Of a stretch of 36,207 nt of DNA, positions 25,237 through 34,065 are shown piece by piece. The notes beneath the pieces were generated by a model, which did no database searches, had not been told where the DNA came from, and saw only the letters and a program-made list of their open reading frames with translations. Each line of letters begins with the position of its first letter. Position 1 is the stretch's first letter. The stretch is taken from the NCBI GenBank assembly GCA_019239915.1, contig JAFAZF010000073.1, positions 1 through 36,207 of the forward strand, in the 5' to 3' direction. This DNA comes from Sphingomonadaceae bacterium (GTDB taxonomy: Bacteria > Pseudomonadota > Alphaproteobacteria > Sphingomonadales > Sphingomonadaceae). The translations under genes were made by a program, and so were the position numbers.

Positions 25237-25848
25237 ATGGCGTCGTCGATCGGAGGATCGAGCGCCGAGCAGGTGATTTCGGGAGCGATCGAGCATGCCG
25301 CCATGGTAGGTCCACGCATCGAAGAAGCGGACCTGGACGCCAGCGATCCCGATTATCCGACATCGCTGCCTGCGCGTTTCTATGCCGCGATCCGCGGCCT
25401 CGACGATCACTCCGGCGAACAACGCCTCCGGCGGCAGGCGATGGGTCTGCTGCAGGACATCTCCACGAGGCTGCAGCAGATTGCCGCGGACACCGCCGCC
25501 ACTGCCGAGATCCATCGCAGCGATCTGCTCGTGCTCGCCCTGCTCTACCGGGCGAACACCGCGCGGACCGTCAAGGCGTCGGCGATCCAGCGCGGCCTAG
25601 GTTTCACCGCAGGCGGCGTGACGCGGCGGCTCGATGCAATGGAGGCAAAACAGCTGATCGAGCGCGTGCGTGACCCTGCCGACGGACGGGCGTGGCTCGT
25701 TCGCCTCACGGCGAAGGGCGCCGAGTTGGCGGCGCGGATCCTCGAACGAAGCGATGCGCGCAACCGCCGGTTGCTCGAGGAATTCTCCGACGCGGAATGG
25801 GCGACGATGATCGCGCTCCTGCGCCGCGTGAACGGCGCGCTGCTCTGA
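25237..25848 (+). CDS. MarR-family transcriptional regulator
   Basis: This protein has about 203 residues from the ATG at 25237. Starts at 25207 and 25303 are also possible, and none has a good ribosome-binding site. A G8 run and GGAGG at 25178-25187 precede an in-frame ATT at 25195, so a rare ATT start cannot be excluded. The winged helix covers about residues 100-160 (KASAIQRGLGFTAGGVTRRL then DAMEAKQLIERVRD), with a DGRAW wing. The N-terminal extension of about 60 residues is longer than usual. It probably controls the neighbouring VOC or crotonase genes. Confidence 0.75.
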   Translation: MASSIGGSSAEQVISGAIEHAAMVGPRIEEADLDASDPDYPTSLPARFYAAIRGLDDHSGEQRLRRQAMGLLQDISTRLQQIAADTAATAEIHRSDLLVLALLYRANTARTVKASAIQRGLGFTAGGVTRRLDAMEAKQLIERVRDPADGRAWLVRLTAKGAELAARILERSDARNRRLLEEFSDAEWATMIALLRRVNGALL

Positions 25849-25863
25849 TCGACGATAGGTGTC

Positions 25864-26616
25864 TCAACCGACCTGGCATAGCGCTTCGACCGCGAGCCCG
25901 AGCTCGAGTTCGTCGCGCATTCGGTGCCGCAGCGATCGTATGAGCACGCGTCGGGTGTGGCGCAGCATCTCGCTGCTGTTCTTGGCGAGACCGTGCGCGA
26001 GCTCGCGCGCGCGCCGCAGCACGTCGGCTGCCGGCAGCACTTCGCCGACGATGCCAAGCTGCTTCGCCTCTATCGCGGAGATCCGCTCGCCGGTGAGCAG
26101 AAAATAGCGGCCGCGGTTGGGGCCGAGCAGTGCAAGCCAGACCGCCTGCACGCCGTCGCCCGGCACCACGCCGCCGGGGACATGCGCGACGTCCGCGAAT
26201 TCGGCATGATCGGCGGCGATCACGATATCGCTCAGCACCGCGAGCTCCGCGTGGATCAGCGCGGGACCGTTCACCGCCGCGATCACCGGCACCGGGATGG
26301 CGAGCAGGTTCTCTAGCAATGCGACGCCCTCACGAAAGATGCGTCGCCAGATCGCCGGAGCATCCGTCTCGGGCGGGCGCGTCTCCGCATCCATCGCCGC
26401 GATGAAATTGGCGCCCGTGCCGGTCAACAGCACGACCTTGTTGTCGATGTCGCGCGCGATATCGGCGAATGCGAAACCGAGTTCGGCGTGCAGGCTCTGC
26501 TCCGTTATGCCCCACACGGCTTCGCCGCCGCGCGTGTGCATGGTGACCTCGAGCACGCCGCCCTCGCGCGAGAAACGCAGGCTCTCGTAGCGACCGGCAT
26601 AGTCGGACAACTGCAT
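25864..26616 (-). CDS. 6-oxocamphor hydrolase-like crotonase (retro-Claisen C-C hydrolase)
   Basis: This 250-residue crotonase-fold protein lacks the Glu pair of enoyl-CoA hydratases. It carries H43, H122 (ALIHAELAV), H145 and D154 (AHVPGGVVPGD) and E244. These match the active-site residues I recall for 6-oxocamphor hydrolase (His45, His122, His145, Asp154, Glu244), with the last four at the same numbers. Stretches such as DNKVVLLTGTG and GRYFLLTGE also resemble that enzyme. The family hydrolyses a C-C bond of non-CoA cyclic beta-diketones. GAGGAG lies 8 nt before the ATG. It converges with the MarR gene 16 bp away. Confidence 0.75.
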   Translation of the reverse strand: MQLSDYAGRYESLRFSREGGVLEVTMHTRGGEAVWGITEQSLHAELGFAFADIARDIDNKVVLLTGTGANFIAAMDAETRPPETDAPAIWRRIFREGVALLENLLAIPVPVIAAVNGPALIHAELAVLSDIVIAADHAEFADVAHVPGGVVPGDGVQAVWLALLGPNRGRYFLLTGERISAIEAKQLGIVGEVLPAADVLRRARELAHGLAKNSSEMLRHTRRVLIRSLRHRMRDELELGLAVEALCQVG

Positions 26617-26799
26617 TCCGCGATCTCCTCATCCGTGCGCTTGTGGCGCCATGTACCGGCGGCGCTTGATATCCGCTGCCTATTCGGGAGGGATATATGG
26701 ACAGTGCCGAGAGCCTTCCTCTAGGGGGCGGACAAGCGGATTACCACCGATCGCGACGAACTCCGCGCCGCTCCCCTCGTTCACCCCATGGAGGCCGAC

Positions 26800-27624
26800 A
26801 TGACCGACGAAGCTCAAGGACACGACTATTCAAACTACACGTCGCTGAAGCTGTCGCTCGCCAACGGGATCATGACCGTGATGCTGTCTAACCCCGGCCG
26901 TCGCAACGCAATGACGCCTGGCATGAGCAACGAACTGACCACGATCTGGGACGACCTGTTGATCGATCCGGAGGTGAAGGTGATCATCCTCACCGGCGAA
27001 GGAAACGATTTCAGTTCCGGCGCTGATCTCTCGGCAATGTCGAAGAGCCAGCAGCTCGCGCCGGTCAGCCGACCGGTCAACACCGTTTCCCGCGCGGCGC
27101 GGCGCCACATCCTCTCGCTGCTCGATTGCGAGAAGCCGATCATCGCGAAGGTGCGTGGCGTCGCCTATGGGCTCGGCGTCAGCCTCGCGCTGGGTTCGGA
27201 CATGGTGTTCGCGGCCGAAGGCGCACGCTTCTGCGACTCACATGTGAAGGCGGGGATGGTCGCGGGTGACGGCGGCGTGCTCATCTGGCCGCTGCTCGTC
27301 GGCATGAATCGCGCCAAGGAGTATCTGATGACGGGTGAGCCGGTGTATGCGGACGTCGCCGAGCGCATCGGCCTGATCAACCGCTGCCTGCCCGACGACC
27401 AGCTCGACGCGCACGTGCAGATGATGGCGGAGAAGCTGCGCGATCTGCCGCCGCACGCGGTGAATTACACCAAGGCGTCGCTCAACCAGGCCTTGCGCAA
27501 CATGACCGGCGCGGCGTTCGAAACCTCGCTCGCCTACGAAATCTATTCGATGGGCATGGACGACTGCAAGGAAGCGACCCGCGCCTTTGTCGAGAAGCGC
27601 AAGGGCAACTTCAAGGGCATCTAG
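26800..27624 (+). CDS. crotonase-fold protein with a His/Asp active site
   Basis: This 274-residue protein has the oxyanion-hole region FSSGADLSAM (71-80) and the usual C-terminal RAFVEKRKGNFKGI. At the first catalytic Glu position it has GLGVSLALGSD, with Ser or Val instead of Glu, and at the second it has SHVKAG. H148 and D157 (SHVKAGMVAGD) have the same 9-residue spacing as the His-Asp pair of the crotonase at 25,864. It is unlikely to be an ordinary hydratase. GGAGG precedes the ATG at 26800 by 5 nt, so the ATG 12 bp upstream is not preferred. It is convergent with the CoA transferase gene. Confidence 0.75.
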   Translation: MTDEAQGHDYSNYTSLKLSLANGIMTVMLSNPGRRNAMTPGMSNELTTIWDDLLIDPEVKVIILTGEGNDFSSGADLSAMSKSQQLAPVSRPVNTVSRAARRHILSLLDCEKPIIAKVRGVAYGLGVSLALGSDMVFAAEGARFCDSHVKAGMVAGDGGVLIWPLLVGMNRAKEYLMTGEPVYADVAERIGLINRCLPDDQLDAHVQMMAEKLRDLPPHAVNYTKASLNQALRNMTGAAFETSLAYEIYSMGMDDCKEATRAFVEKRKGNFKGI

Positions 27625-27667
27625 GAGGGGGCATGGCGGCGGTGGCCCGGCGCGGGCGCACTGCCGC

Positions 27668-28843
27668 TCAGGCGGGTAAGGTGCCGTTCGCGCGCATCCG
27701 TTCGATCTCTTCCGCGTGGAATCCGAGTTCGGCCAGGATCGGCTCGGCATGCTCGTTGAGCCGCGGCGGCGAGTCATAGTGGTGGGGTACGGGGAGGCCG
27801 TCGCGCATCTCGATGCAGGGCGATGCGACCTGCCGGAACGGGGCGCCCTCTCGCTTCGCCTCGACGATGCGATGCGTCGCCGCCACCTGCGGATCAGCGA
27901 CGACGTCCGCGAGCGCCTGCACCGGTTCGAACTTCACCCCACCCGCGTTCAGCCGGCCGGCGAGATCGGCATAGTCGAGAGCGCCGATCGCCTGATCGAT
28001 GGCATCGACCAGTGCGGCGCGCACCTCGCGCGGCAGGCGCGGCTCGGCAAAGCGCGGATCGGCAGCGATGTCGCGCCGGTCGATCGCCGCGGCCACTTCG
28101 GGCAGTTCGGCCTGCAGCTGAACCCAGCGGCCGTCCCGCGTGCGGAAATAGTTGGCGAGCGGCATCACGGCATTGTGCCGATCTCGGCTGGGAACCGCGC
28201 GGCCGAGGTTGAGCAGGTTCGAGAAGTCGGTGGCGAACGCCCACATGCCCGCGCCCATCAGCGCAGTGTCGATCCAGCGGCCGACGCCGGTCTGCCGCGC
28301 GTCCAGCAGCGCCGCCAGCATGCCGATGCACGCGCACATGCCGGTCACGCGATCGCCCACCGCCTGGCGAATCGGAAGCGGATCGCTGCCCTCGACCGTG
28401 AGCAAGCCGGTGCCGCCGCCCCGTGCCCAAAAACCGAGATTGTCGCTGGCGCCGCGATCGGCATCGGGGCCCGCGCGCCCGAAGCTCGACACCGAGCCAT
28501 AGACCATGCGCGGATTGATCGCATGCAGGCTGTCATAGTCGAGCGCCAGCTTCTTGAGCCTTTCGGGCAGCACGTTGGTGATGAAGATGTCGGCATCGCG
28601 CACCAGCCGCAGGATGATCTCGCGCGTGTCCGGCGCGGAGGTATCGAGCGCGATCGAGCGCTTGCCGCGGTTGTGCAGATCATAGTTGGCGCTGCCGAGC
28701 GGGCTGCCTGGCCGCGCGCGCATGCGATCGCCCTCATGAGGTTCGATCTTGATCACGTCGGCGCCCCAATCGGCCATCATGCCCGCCGCGGCCGGTGCCG
28801 CGACCATGGAAGCGAACTCGACCACTCGCAGACCGTGCAGCAT
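27668..28843 (-). CDS. CaiB/BaiF-type (family III) CoA transferase
   Basis: This 391-residue protein begins MLHGLRVVEFASMVAAPAAA and continues with WGADVIKIEPHEGDRMR, the standard start of family III CoA transferases. GDRVTGM near residue 160 contains the Asp that forms the acyl-anhydride intermediate in formyl-CoA transferase. The enzyme moves CoA from an acyl-CoA to a free acid without ATP. An in-frame ATG at 28855 also exists, but GGGAGG lies 4 nt before the chosen start. It is divergent from the second VOC gene at 28994, with 150 bp between them. Confidence 0.8.
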   Translation of the reverse strand: MLHGLRVVEFASMVAAPAAAGMMADWGADVIKIEPHEGDRMRARPGSPLGSANYDLHNRGKRSIALDTSAPDTREIILRLVRDADIFITNVLPERLKKLALDYDSLHAINPRMVYGSVSSFGRAGPDADRGASDNLGFWARGGGTGLLTVEGSDPLPIRQAVGDRVTGMCACIGMLAALLDARQTGVGRWIDTALMGAGMWAFATDFSNLLNLGRAVPSRDRHNAVMPLANYFRTRDGRWVQLQAELPEVAAAIDRRDIAADPRFAEPRLPREVRAALVDAIDQAIGALDYADLAGRLNAGGVKFEPVQALADVVADPQVAATHRIVEAKREGAPFRQVASPCIEMRDGLPVPHHYDSPPRLNEHAEPILAELGFHAEEIERMRANGTLPA

Positions 28844-28993
28844 CGAACCTCCCATCGCTTTTCGGGACCGAACGGCTGTTGATCGAACCGGGCTTGCCTG
28901 GCAATCCCCCGATGATCGGAATGCCGCACGCTTGACAGAAAGCGCATACCGAATGATGAGCCTGTTACCTTCGGGCCGGAGCTACCAGGGCGC

Positions 28994-29887
28994 ATGACCA
29001 CGCCGAACGTCCGCTGGACTTTTCATGGCACCGTATTGGTGCACGACTATGATGCCGCGCTCGCCTGGCTGAACCGGATGACCGGGTGCACCGCGCTCGA
29101 ATTCAGCGACGCGGGGCCGCCCGTCTCGCGCCGCGGCGGCTGTTGCTCGCTTGGCGACAATCTCCTCGAATTGATGGAGCCGAACGATCCGGCAAGCCCG
29201 GGCGGCCGCTATCTCGAGCGGTTCGGGCCCGGGCTGTTCAACATCGCGCTGCAGGTCGACGACATCCAGGCGATGAGCGACCATCTCGGCGCGCACGGCG
29301 CGCCCGTCGCGTTTCCGCCCGAGCAAGGCTTCACCTTCACGCGCCCGCGCGACACCTGCGGCATCCAGTTCGAGTGGGCCGATATCCAGGGCGAATGGGA
29401 CCCGCGCTTCGGCGGCGCATGGCCCTCCGCCCGCGGTTTGATCGAGACGCCGCGGATCGCGTGGTGGGGGGCGCTGGTGAGCGACCCGGGTGAGGCCGTT
29501 CGCAGGCTGAACGCGCTATGGCCGGCGCCGGTTCTTCACCTCGATCCTTCCGCGCCGCCTGACCGCATCGCAGCAGCGCTGTCGCTCGGCGACGGCGTGC
29601 TGGCACTCTACCGGCTCCCGGAGACGCTCGAGGAGGAGCGTGCGCTGTGGGGCGTGGCCACCGGGAAGGCGCGTACACACCTGATCGCGCTGCGCGTCAC
29701 TTCGCTCGCTGATGCCTGCGTGACATTAACCGCCGAAGGCGTCCGCTTGCTGCGCGAGAGTGCGGACGAGATCGTCACGCGACCCGAGGATTGCCACGGG
29801 CTCGTAATCTCCTGGACCGAGCGCGACCTGTCCGGCGATCCCCGTGGCCCGCTTCGGCCGATCGGCGCGACGACCGGATCAAGGTAG
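28994..29887 (+). CDS. VOC-superfamily protein, two-module
   Basis: This 297-residue protein has two VOC-like halves. The first (residues 5-130) starts VRWTFHGTVLVHDYDAALAW and ends TCGIQFEWADI. The second half is degenerate, from about residue 150 (WWGALVSDPGEAVRRLNALW) to 280. The last metal-ligand Glu is present in the first half (FEWAD), but the others are hard to place. Two-module VOC proteins include extradiol dioxygenases and methylmalonyl-CoA epimerase-like forms. No strong ribosome-binding site is seen. It may act on an intermediate of the same pathway as its neighbours. Confidence 0.65.
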   Translation: MTTPNVRWTFHGTVLVHDYDAALAWLNRMTGCTALEFSDAGPPVSRRGGCCSLGDNLLELMEPNDPASPGGRYLERFGPGLFNIALQVDDIQAMSDHLGAHGAPVAFPPEQGFTFTRPRDTCGIQFEWADIQGEWDPRFGGAWPSARGLIETPRIAWWGALVSDPGEAVRRLNALWPAPVLHLDPSAPPDRIAAALSLGDGVLALYRLPETLEEERALWGVATGKARTHLIALRVTSLADACVTLTAEGVRLLRESADEIVTRPEDCHGLVISWTERDLSGDPRGPLRPIGATTGSR

Positions 29888-30205
29888 CGGGCATCACCAT
29901 TTTGTATCTACTAGGCTAAGCGCGGGAGGTCCGCCGATCTTCCCGCAGTGCTAGTCCCATCATCCAAGCGAATACCCGTATAGTGCGCATGCGTAATGTA
30001 CGCCTATTCAGGATTACTGTGCCTACCGTTGCCAACGCTGCGTAGCCTGAGCTTGCTGACAGTGCCGGCATCGGGTTTCACAATCATATCGATAGTCACA
30101 CTATATGACTCCTTGCGTTGCTGATCGGATTGGTGCACTCATGCGACGCACGGCAGGCAACAATGCCGGCGACATTGCGACGACCAAAGAACAAGAGGGG
30201 AAAGC
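29888..30205 (+). promoter_or_regulatory. 318-bp promoter region of the TonB receptor
   Basis: This region precedes the TonB receptor gene. ATAGT-CAC-ACTAT (30092-30104) is a 13-bp inverted repeat in an AT-rich patch, suited to an operator or promoter. A weak hairpin (GCGGGA at 29922-29927 and TCCCGC at 29941-29946) follows the VOC gene. No open frame here is supported. Confidence 0.35.
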
Positions 30206-32821
30206 ATGAGAATCGTGAAATCGGGCTTGCTCTGCGGAGCGGCCGCGCTCGCATTTGGCGTGTCTCCGGCGCATGCACAGTCGCCGACAGGCACCGGGCC
30301 GGGAGGAGCGGACAAGCCGGACACCGCGGCGGCGCCTGCGGCTATCCAGACATCCTCACCGGACATCATCGTCACCGCGCGTCGTACCAACGAGCGCCTG
30401 GTCGACGTGCCGGTCGCCGTCTCGGTGGTCACGCCATCGACGATCGCGACCAAGGGCGTGTTCACGCCGGTCGACATCGCCGAGAGCGCGCCGGGCCTGA
30501 CCGTTACGGCTACAACGTCGGATCGCAACAACCTCACCTACACGATCCGCGGCCAGGGCTTCTCCTACGGCACGATTTTTCCGGCGGTGATCACCTATTT
30601 CGATGAAGTTCCGATCACGCAGCTGACCACCGGCCAGTTCTTCGACCTTGCCAATGTCCAGGTGCTGCGTGGTCCGCAGGGCGTCAACTTCGGCCGCGTT
30701 ACCGACGGCGGCAACGTCATGGTCTCGCCGCAGGAGCCGAAGAACGAGTTCGGCGGCTATCTCTCGGTCAAGCTCGGCGACTACAACCTCAAGACGGTCG
30801 ATGCCGCGCTCAACGTGCCGATCGTCGAGGACAAGATCCTCGCACGCGGTGCGCTCGAGATCGGTCGTCGCGACGGCTTCACCAAGAACATCTACAATGG
30901 TCAGGATCTCGATAACGTCGATTACGAGTCCTATCGCTTCGGCCTGACGCTGAAGCCGACCGAGACGCTGACCAACACCACCATCGTTGCTTACCAGCAC
31001 ACGCACGACAACGGCACCGCGGTCATTCTGGCGGGCCTCAACGATCCCGTGATTGCTGGCGAGATCGGCGGCTTTGCCTTGTTCGGCGGCGGATATGGCA
31101 TCAACGCGCGCGGCGATGTTGTCGCTGCTGGAACGCCGGGCTCGGTCCCCTTCAACGCGGCCAACTATGTCGCCGCTCAGAACGCTCAGCTCGCGGAGCA
31201 GCAGGCGCTCGGGCCGCGCAGGGTCGACCACACCGACCCGAGCTTCGATCGGCGTAATAACCTATACGTCGTCAACACCACGACGGCGCAGCTGAGCGAT
31301 AACATCCAGCTCAAGAACATCTTCGGCTACGTCAATGTGAAAGATGTCGAAGCATCAAACTTCGCGGCGGGCAACGGCAACCTGATCCTGACCTGCCATT
31401 CGGCCTGCGGTCAGGGTGGCACGCTACCGTTCAACTCTCAAGAGCAGCTCAGCGAGGAGCTAAGGCTCTCGGGCAAATCGTTCGACAACAAGCTGACTTG
31501 GGCAATCGGTGGCTACGCCGATCGGCAGAAGCCAGGCGAAGCGTTCGAGAACGACACGATCAACGTTGCGATCCTCGAGCGCGACAACGTGCAATATGCA
31601 ACCACCAAATCGCGCGCCGGTTACGCGTCGGCCGAGTACGACCTGGGGGACTTGGTACAGGGGCTGAAGGTAAACGGCGGCGTTCGCTACACGCACGATA
31701 CTGTCGTATCGAGTAACGCCACTTATCTTCGCTTAATCAACTCTCCGACGGGCGCGTCATCGCTAGCGGCGGCGCTTACGCCGGTTCTCGAAGGGGAAGG
31801 CCTGCCGCCAGCCACAGCAGCCGCAGCCGCAGCCGCAGCCGCAGCAGGAACCTATCAACCGGTGCCACATGGCCAGTGCACCAGCTATGGAGCGGCCTCG
31901 CTCCTCGGCGCGGTGAATTGCATCACCTACAGAAGCGCGTTCAACGCCTTCACCTATACGGCGGGCGCTTCGTATAAGGTGCAGGGCGGTCCGCTGCTCT
32001 ACGCCAAGGTGAGCAAAGGCTATCGCCCCGGCGGTGTGAACGGCTCGGCGCCTGCGGGCTCGGATCCCACTTACAAGCCGGAGCATGACCTCTCCGTGGA
32101 AATCGGCTTGAAGGGCGAGTTCCATCTCGGCGGCGAGGCTTTGCTGCGCACCGAGATCGCGGCCTATCACGATCATTATACCGGCATCCTCAAGAACGTG
32201 GTCGTGCCGGGACCGGTGCCGGTCTCGCTCGAGCGCAACGTGGACGACGGCACGATCCAGGGCGTTGAGCTCGAGGCCACGCTGATTCCTTTCCGCGGCC
32301 TGAGCTTCGGCGGCACCTTCGCTTACACCGATGCCAAGTTCAACAAGCACGAGAACTATGCGGCCGGGTCATGCGACCCGACTGCATCGAATACGGTCAA
32401 TCCGGCGGACCCATCACAGGTCGGCTTCTGCCCCTTCAACCGCTTCAACGCGGTGCCGAAGGTACAGTTCTCGCTGACGGCCGATTATTCGCTGCCGCTT
32501 GATCCAGATTATGGGCGGGTCACACTTGGCGGCAAATATTACCATCAGTCGAGCACGGCACTCACCGATACCAGCGTGCTCAATCCGAACGCGATCGAGA
32601 AAGCCTACGGCACGCTCGATCTCAACGTGACGTGGGAAAACGTCATGCGGAACCCGATCGATCTGAGCTTCTTCATGACCAATGTTACCGACAAGCTCTA
32701 CCGGATCGGCTCGAACGATCTGTTGCAGAACAGCTCGGTCGGCGTGCGCGGCAACATCTACGGCGCACCCCGCATGTTCGGTTTCGGCCTGAAATATCGC
32801 TTCGGCGCCGACGCGCGCTGA
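30206..32821 (+). CDS. TonB-dependent outer membrane receptor
   Basis: This 871-residue protein has a signal peptide (MRIVKSGLLCGAAALAFG, cleavage near AHA-QS at 24), a TonB-box-like DIIVTA (53-58), a plug domain to about residue 175 and a 22-strand-type barrel with many Gly/Tyr alternations. It ends with an aromatic-rich strand (FGFGLKYRFGADAR), where outer membrane proteins usually have their BamA-recognised terminus. It would import a substrate too large or scarce for porins. A run of ten Ala at residues 538-547 comes from a hexanucleotide repeat. GAGGGG precedes the ATG. A strong terminator lies about 65 bp after the gene. Confidence 0.9.
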   Translation: MRIVKSGLLCGAAALAFGVSPAHAQSPTGTGPGGADKPDTAAAPAAIQTSSPDIIVTARRTNERLVDVPVAVSVVTPSTIATKGVFTPVDIAESAPGLTVTATTSDRNNLTYTIRGQGFSYGTIFPAVITYFDEVPITQLTTGQFFDLANVQVLRGPQGVNFGRVTDGGNVMVSPQEPKNEFGGYLSVKLGDYNLKTVDAALNVPIVEDKILARGALEIGRRDGFTKNIYNGQDLDNVDYESYRFGLTLKPTETLTNTTIVAYQHTHDNGTAVILAGLNDPVIAGEIGGFALFGGGYGINARGDVVAAGTPGSVPFNAANYVAAQNAQLAEQQALGPRRVDHTDPSFDRRNNLYVVNTTTAQLSDNIQLKNIFGYVNVKDVEASNFAAGNGNLILTCHSACGQGGTLPFNSQEQLSEELRLSGKSFDNKLTWAIGGYADRQKPGEAFENDTINVAILERDNVQYATTKSRAGYASAEYDLGDLVQGLKVNGGVRYTHDTVVSSNATYLRLINSPTGASSLAAALTPVLEGEGLPPATAAAAAAAAAAGTYQPVPHGQCTSYGAASLLGAVNCITYRSAFNAFTYTAGASYKVQGGPLLYAKVSKGYRPGGVNGSAPAGSDPTYKPEHDLSVEIGLKGEFHLGGEALLRTEIAAYHDHYTGILKNVVVPGPVPVSLERNVDDGTIQGVELEATLIPFRGLSFGGTFAYTDAKFNKHENYAAGSCDPTASNTVNPADPSQVGFCPFNRFNAVPKVQFSLTADYSLPLDPDYGRVTLGGKYYHQSSTALTDTSVLNPNAIEKAYGTLDLNVTWENVMRNPIDLSFFMTNVTDKLYRIGSNDLLQNSSVGVRGNIYGAPRMFGFGLKYRFGADAR
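31817..31846 (+). repeat. GCAGCC hexanucleotide repeat in the TonB receptor gene
   Basis: Four exact GCAGCC units followed by GCAGCA encode ten alanines in an extracellular-loop-like part of the receptor. Because the unit is 6 bp, gain or loss of units would change loop length by two residues without breaking the frame. Confidence 0.7.
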
Positions 32822-32886
32822 GGTCATCGGCGGGCGGCGGCGCATGCCCTGCCCGCCACCTGACCCTACGACAAGCCATCGACTTT

Positions 32887-32928
32887 GCGGGCGGGCGATC
32901 TCCAGATCGGCCCGCCCGCTCTTTGTTG
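32887..32928 (+). terminator. rho-independent terminator of the TonB receptor gene
   Basis: GCGGGCGGGCGATCT (32887-32901) pairs with AGATCGGCCCGCCCGC (32904-32919) across a 2-nt loop with one bulged base, followed by TCTTTGTTG. It lies about 65 bp downstream of the TonB receptor stop codon. Confidence 0.75.
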
Positions 32929-33026
32929 ACGCGGCCAAGGTTTGCGACGACCGAACCGCCGGGCCTGCGTTTGACTCAAGTCTTCTCTATGCTCAGCGCC
33001 CGAGCTCATATTAACGGGAATCAGCA

Positions 33027-33956
33027 TTGTTCGAGACGCTCGCCCTGCCCCTGATGTGCGCGCCGATGAGCTTCGCATCCTCCGTACCGCTCGCCGTCGC
33101 CTGCTGCACCGCGGGCGTCCTCGGCGGCTGGCAGGGTGGCCGGATCACGCACCTCGAGCCGTTCGCGCGCTATCTCGAGGCGCTTCAGGAGATCGGAGGC
33201 GCGCCACCGATCGTGAACTTGCCCGCGCGTATCGCCACCGATCCCGACGGCGAGGCCAAGCTGGCGCTGCTCGAACGCGCGCAAGCGCCGCTGGTACTCT
33301 CCAGCGTCGGGGATCCCGCCATGCTGGTTGGACGCGTCCATGGCTGGGGCGGACGCATCATCCAGGACGTCACGACGCTGCGCCATGCCGAAAAGGCGAT
33401 CGCCGCCGGTGTCGACGGGCTGATGGTGACCTGCGCAGGCGCCGGTGGGCAGACCGGGTTCCTCTCCCCCTTCGCCTTCGTGCCGGCGGTGCGGCGCCGT
33501 TGGGAAGGTTTGCTGATCGTCGGCGGCGGGATCGCCGATGCGCGCGGCATCGCGTCCGTTCTCGCGCTCGGCGGTGATATCGCCTGCATGGGCACACGCT
33601 TCATTGCGACGCCCGAGAGTGCGGTTGCGGCAACGCATCGCGAGATGATCGCCAACGCCTCAATCGACGGCATCGTCGTCTCGGCGGCGATGAACGGAGT
33701 GCCCGGCAACTGGATCCGGGAGTCGCTCATTGCGGTCGGGCTCGATCCGGCCGCGCTGCCGGACCATCGCATCGAGATGCCCGAGGGCGTACGCCCCTGG
33801 CGCGACATTTACAGCGCCGGGCACAGCGTCGGCTTGATCGACGGTGTCGAGGCAGTCCGGGACCTCGTCGCCCGGCTCAGGAACGAGTTCGATGCCCTTG
33901 TGCCCTCTGCCGGCTGGCGCACACGGCTTGCTGCAATAGAGACCGAGTGGCGGTAA
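33027..33956 (+). CDS. nitronate monooxygenase-like FMN oxidoreductase
   Basis: This 309-residue TIM-barrel flavoprotein of the 2-nitropropane dioxygenase family starts PLMCAPMSFASS at 8-19. FMN-phosphate binding regions are GGGIADA (167-173) and ACMGTRF (186-192). The catalytic His in the AGGH motif of true nitronate monooxygenases is replaced by Gln: GAGGQTGFLSPF, Q142. Some relatives act as enoyl reductases or NAD(P)H-dependent flavin oxidoreductases, so nitronate oxidation should not be assumed. The start is a TTG with GGGA about 7 nt upstream; an in-frame ATG at 33054 would drop nine residues. Confidence 0.75.
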   Translation: MFETLALPLMCAPMSFASSVPLAVACCTAGVLGGWQGGRITHLEPFARYLEALQEIGGAPPIVNLPARIATDPDGEAKLALLERAQAPLVLSSVGDPAMLVGRVHGWGGRIIQDVTTLRHAEKAIAAGVDGLMVTCAGAGGQTGFLSPFAFVPAVRRRWEGLLIVGGGIADARGIASVLALGGDIACMGTRFIATPESAVAATHREMIANASIDGIVVSAAMNGVPGNWIRESLIAVGLDPAALPDHRIEMPEGVRPWRDIYSAGHSVGLIDGVEAVRDLVARLRNEFDALVPSAGWRTRLAAIETEWR

Positions 33957-34065
33957 GCACCCGACGGTGCGGCGTAGATGACGGATCGGCTAGGCTTTTG
34001 CCGCAATCCCGTTTAGCAATCATCCCGTTTCGCGGCCTCGGCCGTATGGCGAGCGAGGGCATCAA

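Noticed and set aside
27716-28882. 388-codon open frame antisense to the CoA transferase gene
   Set aside because: It has no ribosome-binding site or recognisable domain, and the opposite strand has a clear family III CoA transferase.
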